A stretch of 64,000 nt of DNA from an uncultured Alphaproteobacteria bacterium (GCA_903899945.1 CAIULA010000016.1:1-64000), one strand, 5' to 3'; shown: positions 15,967-25,767, numbered from the stretch's first letter. The notes: generated by a model not told the origin, from the letters alone. Made by a program: numbers and translations.

Positions 15967-17322
15967 ATGAAAGTATCTATTATTGGGCTTGGTAAACTCG
16001 GTTCTCCAATGGCGGCTGTCTACGCTAGTAAAGGGTTTGAGGTCATTGGTGTTGATAAGAATCCAACTTACGTAGAAGCCATTAATGCAGGAAAAGCACC
16101 TGTTGATGAACCACAGTTACAAGAATTTATAGATGCTAACAAAGAGCGTTTGACGGCAACGTTAGATACCAGCGATGCTGTAAAAAGTACCGATGTTACT
16201 TTTGTTATCGTTCCAACACCAAGCGGGCCCGATGGTACGTTTACAAATAAATATGTTCTGGAAGCAATGAAAGAAATTGGTGCAGCTCTTAAAGAAAAAT
16301 CAGATTATCATTTGGTTGTTGTGACCAGCACAGTTATGCCAGGTTCCACAAATGGTGAAATTAGACAGGCTTTAGAAAACGCTTCTGGGAAAAAAGTTGG
16401 TGAAAAATTAGGGTTATGCTATAGCCCTGAATTTATTGCGCTTGGTTCTGTTATCAGGGACATGCTCTATCCAGATTTCTTTTTAATAGGGGAAAGCGAT
16501 GAAAAAGCCGGGTCATTATTAGAAGAAATTTACAAAAATGCCTGTAGTAATTCACCCAGAGTAGAACGGATGAATTTTGTGAATGCAGAATTAACAAAGA
16601 TTTCGGTGAATACATACGTCACAACAAAAATTTCTTACGCTAATATGCTATCAGAAATGTGCGATTATCTTGAAGGGTCTGACGTTAATGTTGTGACACA
16701 AGCAATTGGCTGTGACAGTCGTATTGGCCATAAATACTTAAAAGGCGCTGTTGCTTATGGCGGACCGTGTTTTCCCCGTGATAACGTAGCATTTGGTTGT
16801 CTTGCCGATCAACTTAAAGCAAATGCTGACATCGCTATTGCAACAGATTCCATTAACAGGGGTCAAAAAGATCGCGTTTTGAAAATGATCAAAAATCTCG
16901 ACAGTAAACCTAAAAAAATTGGTATTTTGGGATTGTCATACAAACCGGGCACACCTGTAATAGAAGAATCGCAAGGTATTAGCTTGGCCGTTGCATTATT
17001 AAAGGCTGGTTATGAAGTCGTTGTATATGACCCAATGGCAATGCCTGCAGCAAAATCAGTTTTAAATAGCAGCGTTGACTATGCTACATCTGCTGAGGAT
17101 TGTATCCAGAAATGCGATAGCGCCGTTTTAATGACGGCATGGCCTGAATTTTCTGAGCTAAAAGCAGATGCGTTTTCTGAAAAAGACAAAGGTTTCGCTA
17201 TCATCGATTGCTGGAGAGTATTGCAAAAATCGATGTTTAAAAACGTTGAGGTTGTCTATCAGGGCGCGGGTTTTTTAGCTCATTCAAAAGAGGAAAAAGT
17301 TGTTAATGCCGTCGCTTGTTAA
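15967..17322 (+). CDS. UDP-glucose/GDP-mannose-type 6-dehydrogenase
   Basis: Oxidises a nucleotide sugar at C6 to the uronic acid, with two NAD+. The 451-residue protein has the N-terminal NAD fold (VSIIGLGKLGSPMAA, residues 3-17), VIVPTPSG, STVMPGST and CYSPEFIALGSV. The catalytic cysteine lies in YGGPCFPRDN near residue 262, and the C-terminal domain has ILGLSYKPGTPVIEES. The FP after the catalytic Cys is more like UDP-glucose dehydrogenases, but ManC next door makes GDP-mannose, so GDP-mannose is an alternative substrate. It begins immediately after the previous gene's stop. Confidence 0.9.
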   Translation: MKVSIIGLGKLGSPMAAVYASKGFEVIGVDKNPTYVEAINAGKAPVDEPQLQEFIDANKERLTATLDTSDAVKSTDVTFVIVPTPSGPDGTFTNKYVLEAMKEIGAALKEKSDYHLVVVTSTVMPGSTNGEIRQALENASGKKVGEKLGLCYSPEFIALGSVIRDMLYPDFFLIGESDEKAGSLLEEIYKNACSNSPRVERMNFVNAELTKISVNTYVTTKISYANMLSEMCDYLEGSDVNVVTQAIGCDSRIGHKYLKGAVAYGGPCFPRDNVAFGCLADQLKANADIAIATDSINRGQKDRVLKMIKNLDSKPKKIGILGLSYKPGTPVIEESQGISLAVALLKAGYEVVVYDPMAMPAAKSVLNSSVDYATSAEDCIQKCDSAVLMTAWPEFSELKADAFSEKDKGFAIIDCWRVLQKSMFKNVEVVYQGAGFLAHSKEEKVVNAVAC

Positions 17323-18775
17323 TTTTCCAAAAACAGCAGGTGACCGTTTGCCGTTTTCTGATGATTTAAAAATAACTCCTGTTATTCTGTGCGGTGGATC
17401 AGGGACAAGGCTTTGGCCATTATCACGCAGTTTGCATCCAAAGCAATTCTGTTCTCTTGTGGGAAAAGAAAGTTTGTTTCAGCAAACTGTTAATCGTGTG
17501 CTTCACAATACGCTTTTTGCGAGCTCAATCATAGTAGCGAACCATCAACATCGTTTTTTGATAGAGCAAGAAATGAGGGAAGCTGGTTCGACTGATCATC
17601 GTTTAATACTAGAGCCGTGTTCTCGTAATACGACGCCGGCTATTGCGTTAGCATGCTTGGCTGCAGCTCAAAGTGATCCGGAATCTATTCTCCTTGTTAT
17701 GCCGTCCGATCATTTGATTGAAGATAAACAAGAGTTTTTAAAGACAGTTCATGATGGTTTAGAGGATGCAGAATCCGGTCATTTGGTGACATTTGGAATT
17801 ACACCCACGCGCCCTGAGACAGGTTATGGATATATTCATTATGAAAATGATTCCAACGCACTAAGTCAGAAAGTTATTCGTTTTGTGGAAAAGCCAGATG
17901 CAGCTGCGGCTGAGTCTTATATTTCTTCCAAGCAATATTTGTGGAATAGTGGCATTTTCCTTTTTAAAGCTTCTAGTTTTCTAGATGCAGTTGCCGCTTT
18001 TGAGCCTGAAATCTTGGGCATTTGTCGAAGAATTTTTGAAAATAAAAATATTGGATATCCATTATCAGTAACTAAAGAAGTCTTTGAAAAATGCCCCTCT
18101 GTTTCCGTAGATTATGGAATTATGGAACGGTCGAAATCAGTAAAGGTTGTGCCGTTGAGTACAGATTGGAATGATTTGGGTAGCTGGGAAGCCTTGTGGG
18201 ATACAGCAAGCAAAGATGAAAGTGGTAATTGCTTAGAGGGTGATGTTGTCACTAATAATGTTAAAAATTCTTACATACGTTCTGAAGGAAGACTCGTTAC
18301 CGTTGTGGGGCTTGATGATGTCATTGTTGTAGATAGTCAAGATGCTGTTCTTGTTGCAGCACGATCTGCTTCGCAAGATGTAAAGAAGATCGTTGAGACA
18401 CTTCAATCTAGAGATAGGCCGCATACACATTCCCATCCATTAACTCAAAGACCATGGGGGACATTTCAAAGCGTAGATAAAGGTGAGCGATTTCAAGTTA
18501 AAAGGATTACCGTTAATGCGGGATCCAAGCTTTCTTTACAATTACATCATCACCGAGCCGAACATTGGATTGTTGTGAGTGGCACGGCTAAAGTGACAAA
18601 GGGCGAAGAAGAGCTTTTCGTATTTGAGAATGAATCTATCTATATTCCGTGTGGCGTTCAACATCGCCTTGAAAACCCAGGAAAAATTCCATTAGAACTT
18701 ATTGAAGTTCAATCAGGCTCTTATCTTGGGGAAGATGATATTGTTCGTCTTGGGGATGATTATGGAAGAACTTAA
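17306..18775 (+). CDS. manC: Mannose-1-phosphate guanylyltransferase / mannose-6-phosphate isomerase
   Basis: Makes GDP-mannose from mannose-1-phosphate and GTP; bifunctional members also interconvert fructose-6-P and mannose-6-P. The nucleotidyltransferase domain has VILCGGSGTRLWPLSR, VMPSDH, FVEKPDA and NDLGSWEAL. The C-terminal cupin isomerase domain has RPWGTFQSV, LQLHHHRAEHWIVVSG and ENESIYIPCGVQHRLENPG. A TTG at 17300 is also in frame. I prefer ATG 17306, because AGGAAA at 17291-17296 then sits 9 nt upstream instead of 3. The gene overlaps the dehydrogenase by 17 bp and the next gene by 14 bp. Confidence 0.94.
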   Translation: MPSLVNFPKTAGDRLPFSDDLKITPVILCGGSGTRLWPLSRSLHPKQFCSLVGKESLFQQTVNRVLHNTLFASSIIVANHQHRFLIEQEMREAGSTDHRLILEPCSRNTTPAIALACLAAAQSDPESILLVMPSDHLIEDKQEFLKTVHDGLEDAESGHLVTFGITPTRPETGYGYIHYENDSNALSQKVIRFVEKPDAAAAESYISSKQYLWNSGIFLFKASSFLDAVAAFEPEILGICRRIFENKNIGYPLSVTKEVFEKCPSVSVDYGIMERSKSVKVVPLSTDWNDLGSWEALWDTASKDESGNCLEGDVVTNNVKNSYIRSEGRLVTVVGLDDVIVVDSQDAVLVAARSASQDVKKIVETLQSRDRPHTHSHPLTQRPWGTFQSVDKGERFQVKRITVNAGSKLSLQLHHHRAEHWIVVSGTAKVTKGEEELFVFENESIYIPCGVQHRLENPGKIPLELIEVQSGSYLGEDDIVRLGDDYGRT

Positions 18776-19451
18776 TAAAGCAAAATTTGATGAACATAGT
18801 AATAACTACAAGAATCTCGTTAATAATTCTGTAAATTTCTCAGGATTAACTGTAGATTTTTTTACTCAAGGTAAGGCGAACTTTTTCAATCATTTACTGA
18901 AAGATAAAAGAAATCATACAATTTTAGATATTGGGTGCGGGGTAGGGGACCTTCATCCCTATTTATCTCAAAAGCAAAGAAAAATAGTTGGCGTTGATGT
19001 ATCCTCTGAAAGCATAAAAATCGCAAAAGAAACGCACCCCCATAACACCTATTCAGTGTATGACGGAAAAACTCTGCCCTTTGAAGACAATACCTTTGAT
19101 GCTGTTTTAACTGTCTGTGTTATGCATCATGTGATTCCAGCACAATGGCAAAGCTTTATTCATGAAATGATAAGAGTTACAAAAAAAGAGGGGACGATTG
19201 CGATTTTTGAGCATAACCCCTTTAACCCTTTGACTCGAATAGCTGTCAATCGGTGTCCTTTTGATAAGGACGCTGTTCTTTTAAGGGCAAAACAGGTTGA
19301 AAAGATGCTTTTATCGACAAAAGAAATCAAGCCAACGTCCGATTATATATTCTTTACCCCGTTTAAACACAACTTTTTCAAAAAAATAGACTCTCTATTT
19401 AAGTGGGTGCCTTTAGGCGCACAATATTGTACTTATGGACAGAAAAACTAA
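18762..19451 (+). CDS. Class I SAM-dependent methyltransferase (Methyltransf_11 type)
   Basis: Likely methylates a sugar or glycan intermediate. The protein has motif I TILDIGCGVGDLHPYL, the acidic end of strand 2 (IVGVDVS), and YDGKTLPFEDNTFDAVLTVCVMHHV, typical of this family. The chosen ATG at 18762 has GGGG (18752-18755) at good spacing; in-frame ATGs at 18756 and further upstream would deepen the overlap with manC. Length is about 229 residues. The NCPFDKDAVLLRAK-like middle and phenylalanine-rich tail are not diagnostic. Substrate unknown. Confidence 0.82.
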   Translation: MEELNKAKFDEHSNNYKNLVNNSVNFSGLTVDFFTQGKANFFNHLLKDKRNHTILDIGCGVGDLHPYLSQKQRKIVGVDVSSESIKIAKETHPHNTYSVYDGKTLPFEDNTFDAVLTVCVMHHVIPAQWQSFIHEMIRVTKKEGTIAIFEHNPFNPLTRIAVNRCPFDKDAVLLRAKQVEKMLLSTKEIKPTSDYIFFTPFKHNFFKKIDSLFKWVPLGAQYCTYGQKN

Positions 19452-19455
19452 CATT

Positions 19456-20433
19456 ATGAAGTCAATTCTTGTTACCGGAGGCGCTGGATACATAGGCAGT
19501 CATGTATGTTATGCTCTAAAGCAACAAGGTTATTTGCCTATTTGTTTTGACAACTTTAGCTCGGGGCATAGATGGGCCGCTAAATTTGGGCCTATTGTTG
19601 AGGGAGACCTTCTCGAATCTCAAGAAATTGAAAGAACAATTGAGGAATACAAACCGTTTTCAATTATTCATCTTGCTTCTTTTATCCAAGTCGGAGAATC
19701 TGTAAAAAACCCTGCAAAATATTATGAGAACAATATTGCAGGAACTATTAACCTGCTAAAAGCCGTGCAAAAATATGAAATACCATATTTGGTTTTCTCG
19801 AGCTCAGCGGCTGTGTACGGCACACCAGAGTATACGCCAATTGATGAAAATCATCCTTTAAAACCGATCAACCCATATGGCCATACAAAGCATATAACAG
19901 AAATTATATTGCAAGATTGGGATAAGGCCTATGGACTAAAATCAGTCAGCCTTAGGTATTTCAATGCAGCAGGGGCCTTTCCAGAAGAAGGATTGGGCGA
20001 AGCGCATGAGCCTGAAACTCACTTAATTCCCCTTATGATTCGTGCGGCACAACACCAAAAAGCAATCCAGATTTTTGGGAATGATTACGATACAGCTGAC
20101 GGAACTTGCGTCAGGGATTACATCCATGTACTCGATTTAGCGAACGCTCATCTTAAAGCCTTAGATTATCTAGTAACAGGGGGTGAAACTGTTTGTTTAA
20201 ATTTAGGAACTGAAATTGGGGTTACCAATTTACAAATGGTCAATCTAATCGAAGAGCTTTTTTCAACAAAAGTTCCGTATAGATTCTTATCTAGAAGAGA
20301 AGGTGATCCTTCTGTTTTATTAAGCTCAGCTTTGAAAGCTAAAGAATTATTGAATTGGCAGCCAAAGTATAAAATTAGTGATATTTTACAACATGCCTGG
20401 CAGTGGCATTCAAAGGAGATATATGGAGAATAA
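19456..20433 (+). CDS. galE: UDP-glucose 4-epimerase
   Basis: Interconverts UDP-glucose and UDP-galactose, supplying galactose for the glycan. It is a short-chain dehydrogenase fold: NAD-binding SILVTGGAGYIGSHV at the N-terminus, LASFIQVGESV, SSSAAVYGTP with the active-site Ser, and the catalytic Tyr-X3-Lys in NPYGHTKHITE (about 141-145). LRYFNAAGA and GTCVRDYIHVLDLA are GalE hallmarks. I place the start at ATG 19456, since MKSILVTGG matches the family N-terminus; an upstream in-frame ATG (19435) would add seven residues inside the preceding gene. Length is 325 residues, normal for the family. Confidence 0.95.
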   Translation: MKSILVTGGAGYIGSHVCYALKQQGYLPICFDNFSSGHRWAAKFGPIVEGDLLESQEIERTIEEYKPFSIIHLASFIQVGESVKNPAKYYENNIAGTINLLKAVQKYEIPYLVFSSSAAVYGTPEYTPIDENHPLKPINPYGHTKHITEIILQDWDKAYGLKSVSLRYFNAAGAFPEEGLGEAHEPETHLIPLMIRAAQHQKAIQIFGNDYDTADGTCVRDYIHVLDLANAHLKALDYLVTGGETVCLNLGTEIGVTNLQMVNLIEELFSTKVPYRFLSRREGDPSVLLSSALKAKELLNWQPKYKISDILQHAWQWHSKEIYGE

Positions 20434-22078
20434 GTTTTACAGATATCAGGCTTTCCCTTTTTTTCTGGCAATTTTAAGTATATATATTTTGTTGATTATC
20501 TATCTTGATAACACAAACATTACAACGAGCAACGGTTTTTATAAGTCGATAGATTCTAATGGTTGGGAAAAAGGAACTCGACATGCTGTTGACAGCGGAG
20601 GACTTTTATATGCCTTTAGTATGGGAATGATTTCAAAGCTTATTCCTGATTCACTTGTTAGTTTTTATGGAGAAGTCACTAATTTTGTTGCTTATCGAAA
20701 GCTTGCTTGGATTAACAGTTTTTTTGGGGCTGCTTCTAGCACAGTTGTGCAGGTTCTCGCCTATCAAGTTACCAAAGATAAAATTTGGTCCTTAGGCACA
20801 GCTTTTGTTCATGCTTTTTCCGCTTTTATTTTAATCAATAGTATTATTTCCGAAGACATCATACCCGGATATTTTTTCTTTGTTTTAAGCTTTTTATTTC
20901 TCTATAAAGCCCTTGAAGGAAGTCACGTAAGGCTTTTTTTAGCAGGATCAACTTTATCTGTTATTGCTATGATGCTGCTTCATTGGAGTTTGTTTCCTCC
21001 ATTAGCGGCTTCATATTTTGTAGTACTATGTTTTCTGACTTATCATGAACGAGCATACTTACGGTTCTTTTTTGAGCAATTTTTTATATTGATTGTCGTT
21101 CTGTATATTTTTTCAAAATTAGCAACATTTTTTGCATCGGGTAAATATAATATTGACCTTTCAGTTTGGAGCATTCTTTATCCTAATAAAGCTGGTCCAG
21201 GTTCTTGGGTTGGATTTGATTGGATAAAGTTAGCATGTCTATATGAAGGAGTGGGGAACTATCTGATTGGAGGGAAAAATGTTGGAGTTCCCTTTTCTGG
21301 AGATTTTTCTCATGTAATAAGAAATATTATTTCTTGGAGTATAACATTATCTTCCGTAGTGTTTTTATTAATTATGTTTTTTAAAGAAGAGAAAAAAAGT
21401 CTTAAAATCATAGCTCTTTTTGGTTTAAGTATTTTCTTTTTTGGTGAGTGTCAGAATTTGTATGGACAACCTCAAGATCCTCAATTTCAAGTGCAGCCGA
21501 TGTTTATTTTAACGACGTGTTTAATTTATTTAAATTTTTTGCGTCCAGCAATTAAAAATTCCATGAGGATTGTGATGTTGGTTTTTGCCCTAATCATTGG
21601 AATAGACAATTTTGTTGCATTACAACCGTACTGTTCTGGTGACGGTATAATGGTACGAGGATACAAGGAATTTCGTGATCATTTTCCAAAAGACTCCACT
21701 AAAATTGTTCATCTTGCCTACGAAGGATGGAGTCCTTGGTTAATGTTGTTTGACTACGAAGGTGACTTCAAAGTATATCTCAAAGATGTTACCTGTCTAA
21801 ATACTCCTTTTCATTTTACGCCTGGCATCAGTGCAAAAGATGGGGCTCAGCAAATCATGAGTGATATAGATGCAGCATTGGCATTAGGAAAGCGTGTAAT
21901 TGTAACTGTCCCTTGGGTTGATCCGGATTATATCTATGCGCTGCGTGCTCAAAACCTTACAAAAGATCAAACAATAGAGCTTAGAAAAATCCTGTTAGAG
22001 CATTATCAAATAAAATCTACTTACAAACTAAAATGGGGTGAATTTGCAGAAATTGAAAAGAGGAAATCTAATGGCTGA
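20423..22078 (+). CDS. Polytopic membrane protein of the glycan cluster
   Basis: Family not recognised. About 551 residues with roughly nine to eleven predicted membrane helices up to residue ~410, then a hydrophilic tail of about 140 residues. A first helix near the N-terminus followed by a large loop (TSNGFYKSIDSNGWEKGTRH and onward), together with the C-terminal soluble domain, is the layout of GT-C glycosyltransferases and some polymerases. I see no diagnostic catalytic motif. The start at ATG 20423 is fixed by AAAGGAGAT (20412-20419) and overlaps galE by 11 bp; the end overlaps the next glycosyltransferase by 8 bp. It may be the membrane enzyme that uses the polyprenyl-phosphate sugar made by the next gene. 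Confidence 0.72.
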   Translation: MENKFYRYQAFPFFLAILSIYILLIIYLDNTNITTSNGFYKSIDSNGWEKGTRHAVDSGGLLYAFSMGMISKLIPDSLVSFYGEVTNFVAYRKLAWINSFFGAASSTVVQVLAYQVTKDKIWSLGTAFVHAFSAFILINSIISEDIIPGYFFFVLSFLFLYKALEGSHVRLFLAGSTLSVIAMMLLHWSLFPPLAASYFVVLCFLTYHERAYLRFFFEQFFILIVVLYIFSKLATFFASGKYNIDLSVWSILYPNKAGPGSWVGFDWIKLACLYEGVGNYLIGGKNVGVPFSGDFSHVIRNIISWSITLSSVVFLLIMFFKEEKKSLKIIALFGLSIFFFGECQNLYGQPQDPQFQVQPMFILTTCLIYLNFLRPAIKNSMRIVMLVFALIIGIDNFVALQPYCSGDGIMVRGYKEFRDHFPKDSTKIVHLAYEGWSPWLMLFDYEGDFKVYLKDVTCLNTPFHFTPGISAKDGAQQIMSDIDAALALGKRVIVTVPWVDPDYIYALRAQNLTKDQTIELRKILLEHYQIKSTYKLKWGEFAEIEKRKSNG

Positions 22079-23003
22079 AGATATTACTTATTCATTTGTT
22101 ATTCCTGTTTATAATGAAGAGACAGGCTTACCTGAGCTTTTTTCTCGTATGGAGACAACTTTAGAAAAACTGGATGGAAATGCAGAGATTCTTTTGATAG
22201 ATGATGGAAGCAAGGACAAAAGCTATGAGATTCTGTCTGCTCAAAATAAAAAGGATTCTCGTTTTAAGGTCATTAAATTTTCTCGTAATTTCGGTCATCA
22301 AAATGCGGTAACGGCAGGAATGGATCTGTCTAAAGGTAAGGCAGTTATTATAATGGATGCAGACTTACAAGATCCACCAGAGGTTGTTTTTGATTTAATT
22401 ACCCAGTGGAAATCAGGTTTTGATGTTATTCATGCTGTAAGACAAAGTAGAGTAGGGGAAAGCTGGTTTAAATTATTTACAGCAAATGCTTTTTATCGCT
22501 TTCTTGAAAAAATTACAGAAACAAAAATCGTTAGAAATGCCGGAGATTTTCGCCTTATGGACAGAAAAGTTGTTGATGCTTTTTGTCGTCTTCGAGAGCA
22601 ACACCGATTTATAAGAGGGCTCTCTTGTTGGGTTGGCTTTAAACAATCTTGCGTTTTGTACGAACGCCAAGCGCGTTATGCAGGGGAAACAAAATATCCT
22701 TTAAAAAAGATGGTTAAACTAGCTGTTAATGCCATTACTTCTTTTTCCGATTGGCCGCTTCAGCTTGCATTCAAAATAGGAATGTTTGTGTCTTGTTTGT
22801 CATTTATTACAGCATTATCTCTAATTTTTTTGAGCTTTACTGATATTATGTTAGTTCCAGGCTGGGCATCTATTATGGTGTTTATGGGATTTTTAAATGG
22901 CATGATGATGATGGGACTTATAGGAATTTATGTTGGTCGTATTTTTGAGCAAACAAAGTCAAGACCTTTGTACATTGTAGAAGAATTCAAAGAGGGTAAT
23001 TAG
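22071..23003 (+). CDS. Polyprenyl-phosphate glycosyltransferase (GtrB/ArnC-like, family 2)
   Basis: Likely transfers a sugar from a nucleotide donor to undecaprenyl phosphate at the inner face of the membrane. The 310-residue protein has YSFVIPVYNEETGLPELF, ILLIDDGSKDKSYEI, the characteristic SRNFGHQNAVTAGMD, and IIMDADLQDPPEV with the DAD metal site. KIVRNAGDFRLMDRKVV and QARYAGETKYPLKKM are signatures of the GtrB/dolichol-phosphate mannose synthase group. Two C-terminal membrane helices follow (about 225-285). ATG 22071 is preceded by AGAGGAAA. It is the last gene of the cluster and converges on mutL with a 5-bp gap. Confidence 0.92.
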   Translation: MAEDITYSFVIPVYNEETGLPELFSRMETTLEKLDGNAEILLIDDGSKDKSYEILSAQNKKDSRFKVIKFSRNFGHQNAVTAGMDLSKGKAVIIMDADLQDPPEVVFDLITQWKSGFDVIHAVRQSRVGESWFKLFTANAFYRFLEKITETKIVRNAGDFRLMDRKVVDAFCRLREQHRFIRGLSCWVGFKQSCVLYERQARYAGETKYPLKKMVKLAVNAITSFSDWPLQLAFKIGMFVSCLSFITALSLIFLSFTDIMLVPGWASIMVFMGFLNGMMMMGLIGIYVGRIFEQTKSRPLYIVEEFKEGN

Positions 23004-23008
23004 GGCCT

Positions 23009-24826
23009 TCACCGTCTTCCAAATAGTTTTTCAATATCTTCTTTTTTTAGTTCAATATAGGTGGGCCTGCCGTGGTTACACTGTCCTGAGTGTGGGGTGT
23101 TTTCCATTTGCCTTAAAAGGGCATTCATTTCAGGAATAGACATGGTTTTTCCAGCACGAATACTGCTGTGACAAGCTAAAGTAGAGAGGATTTCATGTAA
23201 ATTTTCCGTTAAAGAATAGCTTGTACCAAGCTCTTTTAAGTCTGCAATCAAATCGCGGATCATAGAAGCCACATCAATACCGGAAAGAAGTGCTGGGATT
23301 TGCCTGATGACTAATGAGTTCGTGCCAAAGATTTCAATGCCTATCCCAAGGCGTTTTAATTCATCTAAATAAGGCGTTAAGAAATTAATATCATTTTCAG
23401 TTAGGGTGACCATTTCAGGCAGCAAAAGCGTTTGGGAACGCAATGTGTTTTCCTGATACTGTTCTTTCATCTTTTCATAAACAAGACGCTCATGAGCTGC
23501 GTGTTGATCTACAATGACGAAACTGTCGCTTTTCTCGGAAATAATATATGTTTTGTGCAGTTGAGCTTTAGCCAGTCCCAGGGGATAAGAATTTTCCTCA
23601 CTTAAATCAGGTATTTCATCCTCAAAAGCCTTGCTAGCTATATTGATGGCTTCATTGGCAAAAGTTTTTGCTTGATAACTATTTCCTGCATAAACAGATG
23701 AAATTCTGCCTTGCAAGGGAATTGAGCTGGTTGATGAAAATGAAGGGTAATTTCTTTTTTCAATGCCTATTTGTGTGTTGCTACCTCTCAAAATTGCGAC
23801 AGCTTCACTAGCCAAATGGGTAGATGTTTCCCTTGTGCTTTCGTTCAGTGTCTGTTTCAAAGCACTTATTAACAGCCCTCTTACAACTTGTGCTTCTCTA
23901 AACCTGACTTCGGCTTTAGCTGGATGGACATTGACATCAACTTCCGCGGGGTCAATCTTTAAAAATACGGCAAGGGATGGATATCTATTACTGGGAAGAA
24001 AATCTTGGTATGCAACTCTGATAGCGGCGCTCAGAGATTTATCTTTTATGGGTCTATCATTAACAAAAAGATACTGCTCTGTTGATTGGCTAGAATTATA
24101 AGTTGGAAGGCTTATCCAGCCGTTTATTTCCATGTGATCTCGAATAGCCGTAACTTGTCTGCAATTTTCAGTGAATTCATTTCCAAGAACCACTTTTAGT
24201 CTTTCCGGAAAAGTTGCACAACTGGGGTAGTGGAAAATAACTCTATTTCCTTCCTTTAAAGTAAATTCAATTGAAGGATGAGCAAGGGCTAAACGATTTA
24301 AATAATCAGTACAATGTCCAAGTTCGGTTGTTGGTGACTTTAAAAATTTTAAACGGGCAGGGGTGGCATAAAAAAGATCTCTAATGATGACTCGTGTACC
24401 GTTTGGATATGAGGTTGGAACTAAATCGCTTTTGATTCCTCCTTCAACCCCAAGTTGCCAGGCCATGTCTTGATTCTGTGGCTTGCTAATAATTGTGAGG
24501 CGACTAATGGAACCGATAGAAGGTAGAGCTTCTCCCCTGAAACCAAAACTATGGATATTAAATAAATCACCTGTGCTTAGTTTTGACGTTGCGTGACGTT
24601 CTATACACAAGGCCAAATCTTCAGGATTCATCCCGAAGCCATTGTCAATCACCTGAATTAAAGTACGGCCACCATCTCTTAAGCTAACCTCTATTTGAGT
24701 CGAACCAGCATCGATCGCATTTTCAACAAGTTCTTTAACGGCTGCTGCCGGACGTTCAATAACTTCTCCTGCAGCAATCTGATTAATAAGAGCAGGGTCA
24801 AGTAGCTTAATTCGCTGTTGCATCAT
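23009..24826 (-). CDS. mutL: DNA mismatch repair protein MutL
   Basis: Couples MutS mismatch recognition to strand incision. The 605-residue protein has the GHKL ATPase N-terminus: QIAAGEVIERPAAAVKELVE, NAIDAG, DNGFGM and HATSKL, then GFRGEALPSI. The C-terminal dimerisation domain carries DQHAAHERLVYE, matching the metal-binding endonuclease motif DQHA(X)2E(X)4E. This MutL should therefore nick DNA itself, as in organisms lacking MutH. Its ATG overlaps the stop of the upstream membrane-protein gene by one base (TAATG). Confidence 0.97.
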   Translation of the reverse strand: MMQQRIKLLDPALINQIAAGEVIERPAAAVKELVENAIDAGSTQIEVSLRDGGRTLIQVIDNGFGMNPEDLALCIERHATSKLSTGDLFNIHSFGFRGEALPSIGSISRLTIISKPQNQDMAWQLGVEGGIKSDLVPTSYPNGTRVIIRDLFYATPARLKFLKSPTTELGHCTDYLNRLALAHPSIEFTLKEGNRVIFHYPSCATFPERLKVVLGNEFTENCRQVTAIRDHMEINGWISLPTYNSSQSTEQYLFVNDRPIKDKSLSAAIRVAYQDFLPSNRYPSLAVFLKIDPAEVDVNVHPAKAEVRFREAQVVRGLLISALKQTLNESTRETSTHLASEAVAILRGSNTQIGIEKRNYPSFSSTSSIPLQGRISSVYAGNSYQAKTFANEAINIASKAFEDEIPDLSEENSYPLGLAKAQLHKTYIISEKSDSFVIVDQHAAHERLVYEKMKEQYQENTLRSQTLLLPEMVTLTENDINFLTPYLDELKRLGIGIEIFGTNSLVIRQIPALLSGIDVASMIRDLIADLKELGTSYSLTENLHEILSTLACHSSIRAGKTMSIPEMNALLRQMENTPHSGQCNHGRPTYIELKKEDIEKLFGRR

Positions 24827-25767
24827 TATTCAGTATGTAAAGAAAGTTGAGGGGTTTTAGCAAGACACCATAAAATAAGTCCAGGAAAAGCAGCTAAAAA
24901 TTGCACAATACCAAAAAGCAAGGATAATGCTAATGCTTCTTCTTTAGGTATCCCATAAATGCTCAAGATCACAACCATTGCCCCTTCTCTAAGGCCCCAT
25001 CCTGCAAAAGAAATCGGAATGGCTGAAACAATGATAACAAGAGGAATGGAAACGAAGATTTGAAAAAGTGTTAGCTCTAATCCTATGCCAGCGGATAATA
25101 AAAAGGCACCCATAATAAGGCATAAAGAAGCAGTAAGGGATGTTATAAAAATAATAAGTGCCTCAGCTTTGTGAGAAAACATTAAAGAAATAGACTCGGA
25201 AAATTTAACGATTGGCATTAAAAATAATGGCAATTTTGATTTTGCAAACTTTAAACCATAAAGAGCGATTAATCCTCCGCCGACAAGGACTAAAATCAAT
25301 ATCATTAAGTCCCCGATAGAAGAAGTAATCAGGCTTTTCCATTCAACAAAACAACCTAAAAGAGCGAAAATAACAAAACTCGAAATACCATAAAGACGAT
25401 CAATAAGCGTTGTGCTTACTGAGAGTGCAGTAGATATTTTGTAGCGTTGCTTAAGAATGATCCCTTTATAAACATCTCCCCCTACTGAACTTGGTAAGCA
25501 TTGGCTTAAAAAGGCACCAATTGCTGTATGATAGCATGCATCCCACAGAGGAATCGGGTTTGAAAGGCTGCAAATAATTTTCTGCCAACGCATTGCCGTA
25601 GCTAATATCCCCGCAATCGTCAACACAATGCTAAAAGCTAAAAGATAAAAAGGGACGTGTTTTAAGGTGAATAAAACTTGTGTGTAATCGATATTGTTAA
25701 AGAGAAAATAGACAATAATTCCTGTTAGACAGATTTTTATAAGAAAAAATAAAAACGCTCGATTCAT
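24826..25767 (-). CDS. Flippase-like membrane protein (lysylphosphatidylglycerol synthase TM / UPF0104 family)
   Basis: Integral inner-membrane protein of 313 residues with about eight helices. It contains the family pattern ATAMRWQKII early on, SQCLPSSVGGDVYKGIIL near residue 95, TLIDRLYGI, and the C-terminal PISFAGWGLREGAMV. Members resemble the transmembrane half of MprF and are thought to move lipids or lipid-linked glycans; the soluble synthase half is absent. Translationally coupled to mutL, with no obvious functional link. Given the glycan cluster on the other side of mutL, a role in envelope lipid transport is plausible. Confidence 0.85.
   Translation of the reverse strand: MNRAFLFFLIKICLTGIIVYFLFNNIDYTQVLFTLKHVPFYLLAFSIVLTIAGILATAMRWQKIICSLSNPIPLWDACYHTAIGAFLSQCLPSSVGGDVYKGIILKQRYKISTALSVSTTLIDRLYGISSFVIFALLGCFVEWKSLITSSIGDLMILILVLVGGGLIALYGLKFAKSKLPLFLMPIVKFSESISLMFSHKAEALIIFITSLTASLCLIMGAFLLSAGIGLELTLFQIFVSIPLVIIVSAIPISFAGWGLREGAMVVILSIYGIPKEEALALSLLFGIVQFLAAFPGLILWCLAKTPQLSLHTE

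Noticed and set aside
10193-23003. Glycan cluster as a recently acquired genomic island
   Set aside because: Base composition looks the same as in flanking housekeeping genes, and there is no integrase, tRNA junction or insertion sequence at either end. Transfer cannot be excluded, but nothing in the sequence shows it.
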